Assembly: GCA_022564535.1 (NCBI GenBank)
Contig: JADFLD010000069.1
Coordinates: 1 to 7,929 of the forward strand
DNA: 7,929 bases
Source: Gemmatimonadota bacterium
Lineage (GTDB): Bacteria > Gemmatimonadota > Gemmatimonadetes > Longimicrobiales > UBA6960
Direction: 5' to 3'
Positions 1-6,629 of the stretch are shown in pieces. The stretch's first letter is position 1; every line of letters begins with the position of its first letter. The notes below the pieces were generated by a model. The model was not told the DNA's origin, did no database searches, and worked only from the letters and a program-made list of their open reading frames with translations. The position numbers and the translations under genes were made by a program.

Positions 1-274
1 GATCGAGCCGCTTCCGGCGATTATCGTTATCCACGAGTGGTGGGGACTCAATGACAATGTGGTTGCAATGGCCAACCGGCTCGCTGCCGAGGGCTGTATC
101 GTGCTCGCCATCGATCTCTTCGGCGTCAAAACAGCCGTCAATCCCGCGGAGGCCAGGGAGATGATGATTTCGGTCGTCGAGAATCCGGAGCGCGCCGCGG
201 AAAATATCCGCCAGGCCTACGACTTCGTCGCTGAGACGGCAGGCGCGCCGAGCATCGGTTCGCCGAAGCGATGA
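1..274 (+). CDS. Dienelactone hydrolase family protein, 5' end off window and C-terminus truncated
   Basis: Reading from base 2, the frame encodes 90 residues. It opens with the alpha/beta-hydrolase strand and nucleophile-side motif IVIHEWWGLND, then RLAAEGCIVLAIDLFG and the NPAEAREMM segment, as in dienelactone hydrolase (DLH) proteins, cytoplasmic enzymes that hydrolyse lactones and related esters. The Glu of HEWWG corresponds to the DLH active-site Glu. The family is about 230-250 residues long and continues after a GAP-x-IG segment with a G-x-C-x-G-G nucleophile elbow, then catalytic Asp and His. Here the frame reads AGAPSIGSPKR and stops, so Cys, Asp and His are all missing, and no other frame downstream to 297 restores the elbow. 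Family assignment is firm. The truncation is seen directly, but whether it is a real deletion or an assembly join is open. It is unlikely to be an active enzyme. Confidence 0.85.
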   Translation, partial: IEPLPAIIVIHEWWGLNDNVVAMANRLAAEGCIVLAIDLFGVKTAVNPAEAREMMISVVENPERAAENIRQAYDFVAETAGAPSIGSPKR

Positions 275-297
275 CGGGAGCGGGAGAGCCTGCATGA
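235..297 (+). pseudogene. Possible 3' remnant of an ECF sigma factor gene
   Basis: In the frame starting at 235, after an in-frame stop at 232-234, the sequence reads DGRRAEHRFAEAMTGAGEPA and ends in TGA at 295-297. The RAEHRFAEAM stretch resembles the basic, helical end of ECF sigma factor region 4 in form. Its stop overlaps the anti-sigma start (294-296) as ATGA, the usual translational coupling of sigma and anti-sigma genes. No further sigma coding sequence is present upstream, where the DLH fragment lies in another frame. The remnant is inferred: about 20 residues are too few to prove the family, and the overlap could be chance. Confidence 0.35.
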
Positions 298-1037
298 ACC
301 ATTTGGACGAAGGCACGATCGCCGCGATGAGGGACGGAGCACTCCTGTCCACAGATGCCCATCTCCACGTCGAAGCGTGCGACGCCTGCCGGGAGGCGCT
401 GGACTCGGCGAAGGTACGCGCCGCGGAGATCGCCAGCGACCTGGAGACGCTGGATCTGCCGATTGACGTCGAGGCAGCCAAGGCCTGCGTCCGTGAGCGG
501 ATGGACGCGATGCGTAGCGCCGAGCAGCCCCGGCGAGGGCGACCATGGTACGTGGGCCGGGCCGCAACCCTGCTGCTCTTGACCGCAGGTGCCGCGTACG
601 CCCTCCCGGGCTCCCCCGTACGGGACTGGATCTCGCCGAGCGCGACCCGGGACGACGAGAGCGCAGGTGTCACGGGCCCGCGTACGCAGGAGGCCCCGGA
701 ACCGCTTGGAATCGAAGTGGATGTGCCCGATGGACGGATTCGCATAACGGTTCGGGGCATGATCGCAGAATCGGAACTGGAGGTCGTGTGGCTCGACACA
801 CCCACAGCCCGGATCTCGGCGGCGCTCGGCTCCAGCTACTCGTTGGCCGAGGGTCACTTGCAGGCGACGGTCACCGCCGGTCCGGTCCGAGTCGAGATTC
901 CTAGGGAGGCTTCAATGATATCGATCGAGGTCAACGGGCGTATGGTCTTACAGCGATCCGAGGACGGTCTCGAACTTCCCGGGCAAGTCCTGGGGCAAGA
1001 TCCGGATCGAATTCTCTTTTCGATTCCCGAACGCTGA
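294..1037 (+). CDS. Membrane anti-sigma factor of the HC2 zinc-binding type
   Basis: The 247-residue protein has the layout of an ECF anti-sigma factor. An N-terminal cytoplasmic domain carries the ZAS/HC2 signature H25-x3-C29-x2-C32, with His3 as a possible extra ligand. It is followed by a helical linker (about 40-75), a basic patch (RRGR, 80-83), a single weak hydrophobic segment (about 86-104), an acidic/Pro-rich linker and a beta-rich C-terminal domain (about 135-247). In such proteins the N-domain holds a sigma factor inactive and the outer domain receives the signal. ATG 294 is preceded by GGGAG repeats at 275-286, and the start overlaps the putative sigma stop. The receptor gene begins 5 bases after the stop, so the two are probably translationally coupled. 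The cognate sigma gene is not seen. The anti-sigma type is likely; the sensed signal is unknown. Confidence 0.75.
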   Translation: MNHLDEGTIAAMRDGALLSTDAHLHVEACDACREALDSAKVRAAEIASDLETLDLPIDVEAAKACVRERMDAMRSAEQPRRGRPWYVGRAATLLLLTAGAAYALPGSPVRDWISPSATRDDESAGVTGPRTQEAPEPLGIEVDVPDGRIRITVRGMIAESELEVVWLDTPTARISAALGSSYSLAEGHLQATVTAGPVRVEIPREASMISIEVNGRMVLQRSEDGLELPGQVLGQDPDRILFSIPER

Positions 1038-1042
1038 CGACG

Positions 1043-3340
1043 ATGGAGCCAGTCGCTCGCAAGTCTGGCACAGGCCGCCGAACGTGCGTCACACTCCTGA
1101 GTGTGGGGCTGCTGAGCGCTTGCTTGGGTGCCAGTCGGCTTCAGGGCCAAGAGGCCCAACGCCCCGACACGGTGGGGAGCGTCCTCATGGGGACCGTGCG
1201 CGGCAGGTTCCAGAGCGCGGTTCGGCCTCTGCCGTATGCCGTAATCGAGGCGACCTCGGCCATCGGTCGCTACGAAGCGGTCGCCGACAGCGCTGGCCGC
1301 TATGTGTTGCGGCGATTGCCAGCCGGGGAGCTTCGAGTACGGGCGACACACACAGGACACGCATCGGTAACGCTCACGGTAAGGCTCCCGGTGAATGGGG
1401 AGCTGATCGTCGACCTCGAGTTGAACGCCGAGCCTCTCGAATTGCCGGGCATAAACGTGCGCGCGGGCGCCTCACCCAATCCGCCGACCGGGCGCAGCGA
1501 AGGCGATCCGGTGCCGATTCCGGCGCTCGAGGTCGAACTGCTCGACATCTCTCCGGGGGTGGGAGAGGCAGGACTCGCGGACGCCGTCCACGCGCTGCCG
1601 GGCAACAACCCGACCGATCCGACGGACGTGCTTTTCATGCGGGGAAGTACGACGGATCTAAAGCTCGTCCTGTTGGACGGGGTCCCGGTACACACTCCGT
1701 TCCATGTCGCGGGGCTCATGAGGAGCTTCGACCCGACCGTTCTGCGGAGCGCCAAGCTGTACGTAGGGGGCGCGCCGGCGCGTTACGACGGAGGCTTGAC
1801 GCACATCCTCGAGCTGGAGACCCGTTCGGCGCGCCGAGATCGAACACGCGTCTCCGGATCGATCGATCTCCTGGCCACCTCTTTGGCCGCGGAGACGCCC
1901 CTCGGGTCGCGGGCCGGAGTCGTAGCGTCCGCCCGCGCTCTACATGGCCTGGGAGATGCGACGTTGGGCGGAGAGCGGCCGTACGGATATCGCGATGTAC
2001 TCGTGTCGCTCGACGCCGATCCGGGCGCCGATCACCGTGTCCGAGCGACAGGCTTCTGGAACTCCGAGTCCGTGCGACTCGACTTCGGTCCGGAGTCCGG
2101 TGACGCCACATGGGGCAATCGGGCCGGATCGGTTCGATACTCGGGACCGGTCGGTCCCGTACGCCTGGACGTAACGGCGGGAGCGAGCGCGTACAGCGCG
2201 GAGTTGCCCCTGCTCCCGATCCAGATCCCGGGAGAACCCGACCGCCCCGCGGTGCTCGCTTCATCGGAGACCGAGCGGGTGCGGCTGGTTGCCGAAGCCG
2301 CGTGGGGCGGAGCTGCGGGGCCCATGAGGGCCGGTCTGTCGTACGAGGGCCTGCGGGCGAGCTTCGCGGCACGAAGCCTCACCGGCGACGCTTATACGGC
2401 GAGCCGCGGATCGAGCACGGTGCTCGGAGTCTTTTTGGACGTCACGAGACCCTTTTCGGACGGGGTGACCGTCCGAGGCGGACTGAGGGGTGACGTTTTT
2501 TCGGGGCGAACACCGCGACTCGCTCCCCGTGTGGCCGTTCTGTGGGAGTTGGGTCCAGACGTGCTCCTCACGATCGCCGCGGGCCGGTATCACCAGGTGA
2601 CACGCACGCCCGACGGCCAGGTCGAGGAGACCCTCCTCGAGTTCTCGAACAACCGGTCCGGTTCCGGCGAGCTCCTCCCCGTAGCCACCGCCGACCACGT
2701 GGTCCTTTCCCTCGACCAGCGCCTCGCGGGCAACGTGCGTCTCGGAATCCAGGGCTTTTGGAAACGCTTCGAAGGGCTCAGCGGCCGCGAGGAGGGGTCC
2801 GTCCGAAGCTCGGGGATCGACCTCCGGGTCCTGAGCGTCGGTGAAAAAACAACCGTGTGGCTCGGCTACGGACTCTCGTGGTTCTGGTCGCCGCTCGACC
2901 TATCCGGTCACCCAGCCGACTTCGTGGGACGCCACCTGCTCAGCGTGGGCATGTCGGGTCACCTGAGTGGCCCGTTGCACGCCGAAGCCCGCGTAGCGTA
3001 CGGCGCAGGTCTCCCCTATACGAGTATTTCGTTCGGCTCGGCGGTTACCGACGCCGGGCCAGGTGAGCAACTCCTCGGCGGATCCCGAACTTCGGCGACA
3101 GGAGCGCTCCCAACCCGCGTCGACGACGAGTTCCTCCGGATCGATCTGGAAATCCACGCGCTCCTCGAGCCCGAGTGGGGCGGCCGCCGTTGGAGCGTCC
3201 GGCCCTACCTGCGCCTTCTCAACGCCCTGGACCGTAGGGACGCGCTCTTCTACACCTACCAGCCGTGGCGCTCCGACGCGGTCACGCCGCTCGCTGAGCG
3301 CCCGATTCTCCCGATTTTCGGCGTCTCGTTTTCCTTCTGA
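1043..3340 (+). CDS. TonB-dependent receptor-like outer-membrane protein
   Basis: The 765 residues start with a signal peptide (basic to residue 13, hydrophobic about 15-31). A carboxypeptidase-regulatory-like beta domain follows (about 48-127; GxVRG, then DSAGRYVLRRLPAGELRV). A plug domain spans about 165-262 and contains MRGSTTD, LVLLDGVPV and the typical YVGGAPARYDGGLTHILEL. The rest alternates like a beta-barrel and ends in FGVSFSF, the aromatic C-terminus used for outer-membrane insertion. Such proteins move substrates across the outer membrane with TonB/ExbBD energy, or relay signals to anti-sigma factors. A TonB box is not clear; DTVGSV (42-47) and PGINVRA (135-141) are candidates. The barrel of about 500 residues is on the short side. 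GPGEQLLGG (672-680) recurs in the next barrel protein. There is no obvious Shine-Dalgarno, and coupling to the anti-sigma gene 5 bases upstream would explain translation. The substrate is unknown. Confidence 0.85.
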   Translation: MEPVARKSGTGRRTCVTLLSVGLLSACLGASRLQGQEAQRPDTVGSVLMGTVRGRFQSAVRPLPYAVIEATSAIGRYEAVADSAGRYVLRRLPAGELRVRATHTGHASVTLTVRLPVNGELIVDLELNAEPLELPGINVRAGASPNPPTGRSEGDPVPIPALEVELLDISPGVGEAGLADAVHALPGNNPTDPTDVLFMRGSTTDLKLVLLDGVPVHTPFHVAGLMRSFDPTVLRSAKLYVGGAPARYDGGLTHILELETRSARRDRTRVSGSIDLLATSLAAETPLGSRAGVVASARALHGLGDATLGGERPYGYRDVLVSLDADPGADHRVRATGFWNSESVRLDFGPESGDATWGNRAGSVRYSGPVGPVRLDVTAGASAYSAELPLLPIQIPGEPDRPAVLASSETERVRLVAEAAWGGAAGPMRAGLSYEGLRASFAARSLTGDAYTASRGSSTVLGVFLDVTRPFSDGVTVRGGLRGDVFSGRTPRLAPRVAVLWELGPDVLLTIAAGRYHQVTRTPDGQVEETLLEFSNNRSGSGELLPVATADHVVLSLDQRLAGNVRLGIQGFWKRFEGLSGREEGSVRSSGIDLRVLSVGEKTTVWLGYGLSWFWSPLDLSGHPADFVGRHLLSVGMSGHLSGPLHAEARVAYGAGLPYTSISFGSAVTDAGPGEQLLGGSRTSATGALPTRVDDEFLRIDLEIHALLEPEWGGRRWSVRPYLRLLNALDRRDALFYTYQPWRSDAVTPLAERPILPIFGVSFSF

Positions 3341-3430
3341 GACGACCCCGTTCTTCCGTCACACAATGGGCGGCTCGCTCGTTCATTTCGTGACCGCGAC
3401 ACCGAGTCGTGAAGCCGGAGGAGAGACGAA

Positions 3431-4924
3431 ATGGACCATCGGTTCCCGCCAACGATCCTTCTTGCCCTGGCGGGGATGCTGTCGACAGCACCCCCGACGA
3501 CGGCTCAACTGATTCCGATCCGGACCGTGCCCGTCGCCTCGGGCGATCAGTTCAGGCTGCTCGCCTCGGAGACCATGGGCATGGGTGGCGTTCGGTACGC
3601 GCTCGATGACTCCTTGGCTGATCCATGGCAGAATCCCGCCAGAGGCTCGCTTCGACGCGAGAGCGTGTTCATGGGGTCGCCGACGTTCTACTCGATCTCG
3701 GAGCGCGGCGGAGGCGGCCGGTCGTTCCCGGTCGCCGGCATGTTCGTGGGTTCCCGATGGTTCGGCGGGGCTTCGCTGGCCCTGCAACAGATCGAGAACA
3801 CGAACGCCGGCCGCGGATTCCCCTTACCCGAACCGAGCCCGAGCCTCTGCTGCAGAGCCGCGCGGACGCTGGAAGACAGGTTCGGTCGCAATGTGTACGC
3901 TGCGGGCTTCGTCGGGCGGAGGCTCGGTACCGGACCGTGGTCGGTGGGAATCGGAGTCTCTGCCGCCACGCTCGAGATGATGGGCGGCGTGAGCCTGCTC
4001 TACGCCGGAGCCGACCGCATCGAGCAGTCGGGAGGGGTCAGCGACTTTCGGCTCGGGCTCTATCGCGACGGAGAGCATGACCGCTTCTCCTTTCTCGCGA
4101 TTCACAATCGCGTCGCCATGACCCACGACGTCACGTTCACCGACTGGTTCTGGGACGACGTACTCAACACGACCGTCACGGAGAGCCGGACCGAGCGAAA
4201 TCAGGACCAAACGCATACCTGGGGGGGTCAGGCGACCTGGAGTCGCAGCCTCCGGACCCCGGGGTGGAGAATCGGCGCCTCGGCGACCATCAACCACAAG
4301 TCCCACCCGAAGATCCCCAACTACTCCTTGCAGAACATACCCCGCGATCCGGGCACCACCTGGGCCTACGAAGTGGGCTTTGGCTTTTCCATGTCCGAAG
4401 CCGCGACCACTTTTGCGATGGACATCGCCTTGCAGCCGATCTGGAGCAAGACCTGGCAGGTGGCCAACTCCGCCGATGTCGCCGCTTCCCAAGGTCGAGT
4501 CTCCGTGGGGGACCGCTCGATCGAGAACGAATTCTTTTTCACCAACGTCGTCATTCGAAGCGGGCTGTCCCATCAGATAGGCATCGTCGGTCTTCAATCC
4601 GGAATCGAGGTGCGATCGTACGACTATCAGATGGACCAGGTGAACCGGGTCGAGGGCACTTTTCGAGACCTGGATCAGTCGTGGGTCGAGTGGTCCCCGA
4701 CGTTCGGTATCGTCTTCTCCCTCGCCACGCTCGATCTGCGATACGCGGGTCGGGTCACCACCGGCACCGGACGCCCGGGCATCGGTGCCACTCCCACATT
4801 CGGGCCGGGTGAACAGCTCCTAGGAGGCGACGCGGACTTCATACTGGCGCCCGAAGGGCCCTTGACTCTCCTGGATGCACGCGTGTTCACGCATCAGATC
4901 TCGGTCACGATTCCAGTCCGTTGA
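3431..4924 (+). CDS. Outer-membrane beta-barrel protein, PorV/FadL-like
   Basis: The 497-residue protein has a clear signal peptide (hydrophobic 8-20, likely cut after TTA25 before Gln26). Then comes a segment, MGMGGVRYALDDSLADPWQNPAR (49-71), that matches the GMGG...A...D....NPA pattern near the start of PorV/FadL-type barrels. The remainder alternates polar and hydrophobic residues with many Gly, Trp and Tyr, as in a barrel of many strands. The usual C-terminal aromatic is absent (it ends TIPVR). An adjacent cysteine pair, C140-C141, lies in a predicted loop. GPGEQLLGG at 458-466 is identical to a segment in the receptor upstream. A strong ribosome binding site, GGAGGAGAG at about 3417-3425, fixes the start. 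The gene lies 90 bases after the receptor in the same direction with no terminator between, so co-transcription is likely. The barrel is likely; a lipid or hydrophobic cargo, or a role as partner of the receptor, is inference. Confidence 0.7.
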   Translation: MDHRFPPTILLALAGMLSTAPPTTAQLIPIRTVPVASGDQFRLLASETMGMGGVRYALDDSLADPWQNPARGSLRRESVFMGSPTFYSISERGGGGRSFPVAGMFVGSRWFGGASLALQQIENTNAGRGFPLPEPSPSLCCRAARTLEDRFGRNVYAAGFVGRRLGTGPWSVGIGVSAATLEMMGGVSLLYAGADRIEQSGGVSDFRLGLYRDGEHDRFSFLAIHNRVAMTHDVTFTDWFWDDVLNTTVTESRTERNQDQTHTWGGQATWSRSLRTPGWRIGASATINHKSHPKIPNYSLQNIPRDPGTTWAYEVGFGFSMSEAATTFAMDIALQPIWSKTWQVANSADVAASQGRVSVGDRSIENEFFFTNVVIRSGLSHQIGIVGLQSGIEVRSYDYQMDQVNRVEGTFRDLDQSWVEWSPTFGIVFSLATLDLRYAGRVTTGTGRPGIGATPTFGPGEQLLGGDADFILAPEGPLTLLDARVFTHQISVTIPVR

Positions 4925-4980
4925 GGAGACCACGAACCGCGCCCAACGCGTGAGGCGATGTACTTTCAATTGCGTGACAC

Positions 4981-5008
4981 TTGACCACGGGGCCTCGCGC
5001 GCTTTATT
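4981..5008 (+). promoter_or_regulatory. Candidate housekeeping promoter for the 5049 gene
   Basis: TTGACC (4981-4986) and TTTATT (5003-5008) are separated by 16 bases in a locally AT-richer stretch between two genes. The -35 matches five of six bases of the sigma-70 consensus and the -10 matches four. The site would start transcription about 30-35 bases before the ATG at 5049 and gives this gene its own promoter. Matches of this quality also arise by chance. Confidence 0.35.
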
Positions 5009-5048
5009 AGTCCCCGTCTCGATTATCTGCTGAAAACCAGGAGCCAGA

Positions 5049-5477
5049 ATGTCCGATAATGGCGGCCAGATCAGGGTCACGCTGCGCTGGATCCAGATCA
5101 AGGACAACAAAGAAGCGATGTGGGACGACGAGGGCGAGTTCCAGTTTCGCTCCAAGGTCACTACGGCCGGCCGGTCCCACGAGGTGAAGTTCCCGGAGCA
5201 GGGCTACTGGTCCATCTCCGACCATCCGAGGCGGAACAAGGTCGATAAGATCGACAAGGTGTTGTACGAGGGTGGCCACGGGGACAGCTTGGTCGTCGAG
5301 TTGTTCGGAGTCGAGCTGGACGACTTCACGGCGAACGATCACCTCGTCGACTACCGGCGAGAGTTCTCGGGGGACGTCTCGACCTGGATCGGTCGGCACC
5401 AACCGACGGACGAAGGGGCGAGCGATCCTGAGAACATGGTCGATTGGCGCGTCTGCTACGACATAGAGATGGCCTGA
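5049..5477 (+). CDS. Conserved-looking acidic protein of unknown family, possible beta-sandwich
   Basis: The 142-residue product has no signal peptide or membrane segment, so it is probably cytoplasmic. I do not recognise the family with certainty. It begins with a strand, RVTLRWIQIKD, followed by acidic WDDEGEFQFRSKV (25-37), WSISDHP (54-60), DSLVVELFGVELDD (79-92), a DHLVDYRREFSGD segment (97-109) and a closing WRVCYDIEM (133-141). Alternating strands with Asp/Glu-rich loops resemble a C2-like or other calcium-type beta-sandwich, but this is only a shape argument. AGGAG at 5039-5043 lies 5 bases before the ATG, which supports this start. Candidate promoter upstream and hairpin downstream suggest a single-gene transcript, separate from the outer-membrane operon. 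It is convincing as a real gene by codon pattern, spacing and isolation. Confidence 0.75.
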   Translation: MSDNGGQIRVTLRWIQIKDNKEAMWDDEGEFQFRSKVTTAGRSHEVKFPEQGYWSISDHPRRNKVDKIDKVLYEGGHGDSLVVELFGVELDDFTANDHLVDYRREFSGDVSTWIGRHQPTDEGASDPENMVDWRVCYDIEMA

Positions 5478-5500
5478 CCTTCAGCAGACAAGCTGGTCGA

Positions 5501-5526
5501 AGCGGCCCTCTCCGGGGAGGGCCGCT
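5501..5526 (+). terminator. Strong hairpin after the 5049 gene, terminator-like
   Basis: AGCGGCCCTC (5501-5510) and GAGGGCCGCT (5517-5526) form a perfect 10-bp stem with a 6-base loop (TCCGGG), 23 bases after the stop at 5477. The bases that follow (CTGTGCGT) are not a proper U-tract, so intrinsic termination may be weak. The hairpin could instead protect the 3' end or separate the two convergent genes. Confidence 0.6.
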
Positions 5527-5632
5527 CTGTGCGTACCCCTCCCCTACTGCTATGCCCGGTCATCACGGATCACGAGATTCCCAACATCCTCGAAGGCTGC
5601 CGCCGAACGCAGGGGCGTCCGCCCCGCGTGGC

Positions 5633-6571
5633 TCAGAACGCCGCCTGACGGGCTTCCTGACGTGCATGCCTGCTCTGTGTGAACGTCCAGAGGAAGTTGG
5701 TGAATCCGACATCGTAGTCGGAGAGCCCGTTCTGTCCCATCAACTTCAGGCGCTCGTCATACAACTTCTTCATGACGACGGAAACCGAACTCTCGTATGC
5801 ACCGGGATCGGGCCGAAGCGAGTGCATCTCATCGGCCAACTCCACGCGCATCGCCAGGCCATCGACGAGATCGTGATACTCCTGATGGCCTTCACCCGCG
5901 ATCACCTTGAGCTGCCGGTGGAGGCGCTCGGCGAGAGCGGACTGAATCAGGACAGGATCGCCGGATGACATCAGCGCCAGATACGCTAGAGCCTGCGCAT
6001 GGAGCTCCTTCCAATACCCCTTGCGATGCACGAACTCGTGGCAGATGACGTGCGGCTCGAAGATTCCCGTGTCCCTGAACAGGGCTACGTCCCCCGACAG
6101 GACGTCGCAAACGCCCATGGCGAAGGGGAAGAGCAGCTTCGCGAGCGTGAAATCCCGTACCTCAGAGCTCGTGTGGACCCTCTGGCCGGTCACGCTGGCG
6201 ATGTACTCGGTCAGGTGGCCGTTGACCTCAACGGCCAGTTCATCGCGCGGAATCCGCTCTGTCGTGAAGCTCTCGTCGAGACGAGCAGCAAGACGCTCAA
6301 TCTCGTCCCGGCGGGCGGCCTCCGGCATTTCGCCCAGCGTCTTCACGTCACACCCGAACTCTTTCTGGAAATCGATCCAGCGCACGTCGCGTCGGCTGAC
6401 CCAGTCCTTGACTGCGCTCCCGGCATACATGCCAAGCGCCGCGGCGCTGATCACGCGGCCGGGGAGGGTCGCTCCGAGAAGAAGGCGTGACGCGATGGGC
6501 GCCGTAGCGATCACGTCCGTCAGGGAGAACGGAGCGTAGGTCGCATCGTTTGGAATCCGGATCTCATCCAT
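5633..6571 (-). CDS. HExxH zinc metallopeptidase, DUF3810-like
   Basis: The 312-residue protein carries HEFVH (178-182), the zinc site of a gluzincin-type peptidase, followed by RKGYWKELHAQALAYLAL (183-200). The surroundings match the DUF3810 family as I know it: an FPF motif about 30 residues before the site, H-E-x-x-H-x-x-G-x-x-x-E, then A-x-x-x-A-Y-L-A and a GDP...S run. His178 and His182 would bind zinc, Glu179 would be the general base, and Glu189 or His191 the third ligand. In relatives the stretch after HExxH reads about EDEAN; here it is ELHAQ. A hydrophobic stretch at 23-54 may be a membrane anchor or an amphipathic helix. The ATG has no Shine-Dalgarno, but an ECF-type promoter candidate sits directly before it. 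The hydrolytic role is likely; substrate and cellular site are unknown. Confidence 0.75.
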   Translation of the reverse strand: MDEIRIPNDATYAPFSLTDVIATAPIASRLLLGATLPGRVISAAALGMYAGSAVKDWVSRRDVRWIDFQKEFGCDVKTLGEMPEAARRDEIERLAARLDESFTTERIPRDELAVEVNGHLTEYIASVTGQRVHTSSEVRDFTLAKLLFPFAMGVCDVLSGDVALFRDTGIFEPHVICHEFVHRKGYWKELHAQALAYLALMSSGDPVLIQSALAERLHRQLKVIAGEGHQEYHDLVDGLAMRVELADEMHSLRPDPGAYESSVSVVMKKLYDERLKLMGQNGLSDYDVGFTNFLWTFTQSRHARQEARQAAF

Positions 6572-6578
6572 GGAAGGC

Positions 6579-6607
6579 TATACGCGTCCTCGGTGTCGGG
6601 AAGTTCC
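6579..6607 (-). promoter_or_regulatory. Candidate ECF-sigma promoter for the metallopeptidase, leaderless
   Basis: On the minus strand GGAACTT (6607-6601) is followed after 16 bases by CGTATA (6584-6579). GGAACTT equals the RpoE-type ECF -35 element, and the spacing and a CGT-containing -10 fit ECF promoters. The -10 ends 7 bases before the ATG at 6571, so the transcript would begin at or next to the start codon. This agrees with the lack of a ribosome binding site. It is a single-site match and not proof. Confidence 0.35.
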
Positions 6608-6629
6608 AATTGGGGAATCTACAACAGGC

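Noticed and set aside
138..857. 239-codon minus-strand open frame
   Set aside because: It lies opposite the DLH fragment and the anti-sigma gene, is Arg/Pro-rich and shows no domain; GC-rich DNA produces such frames.
1716..2372. 218-codon minus-strand open frame inside the receptor gene
   Set aside because: Very rich in Arg, Pro and Ser, typical of an antisense shadow; the plus frame has clear plug and barrel features.
3477..3490. 14-base perfect palindrome TGCTGTCGACAGCA
   Set aside because: Lies inside the signal-peptide codons of the second barrel; roughly one palindrome of this length in two such windows is expected by chance.
3824..4597. 257-codon minus-strand open frame inside the second barrel gene
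   Set aside because: Antisense to a frame with signal peptide, ribosome binding site and barrel pattern; no recognisable motif of its own.
5612..5625. GGGGC-GTCC-GCCCC hairpin after the metallopeptidase stop
   Set aside because: Only 5 bp and no T-run in the minus direction; not enough to call a terminator.
5444..5968. 174-codon plus-strand frame running into the metallopeptidase gene
   Set aside because: Spans the hairpin and lies antisense to the peptidase; composition is not protein-like at its start.
5999..6539. Two overlapping plus-strand frames over 160 codons
   Set aside because: Both are antisense to the zinc-site half of the metallopeptidase, whose HExxH and neighbours are convincing.
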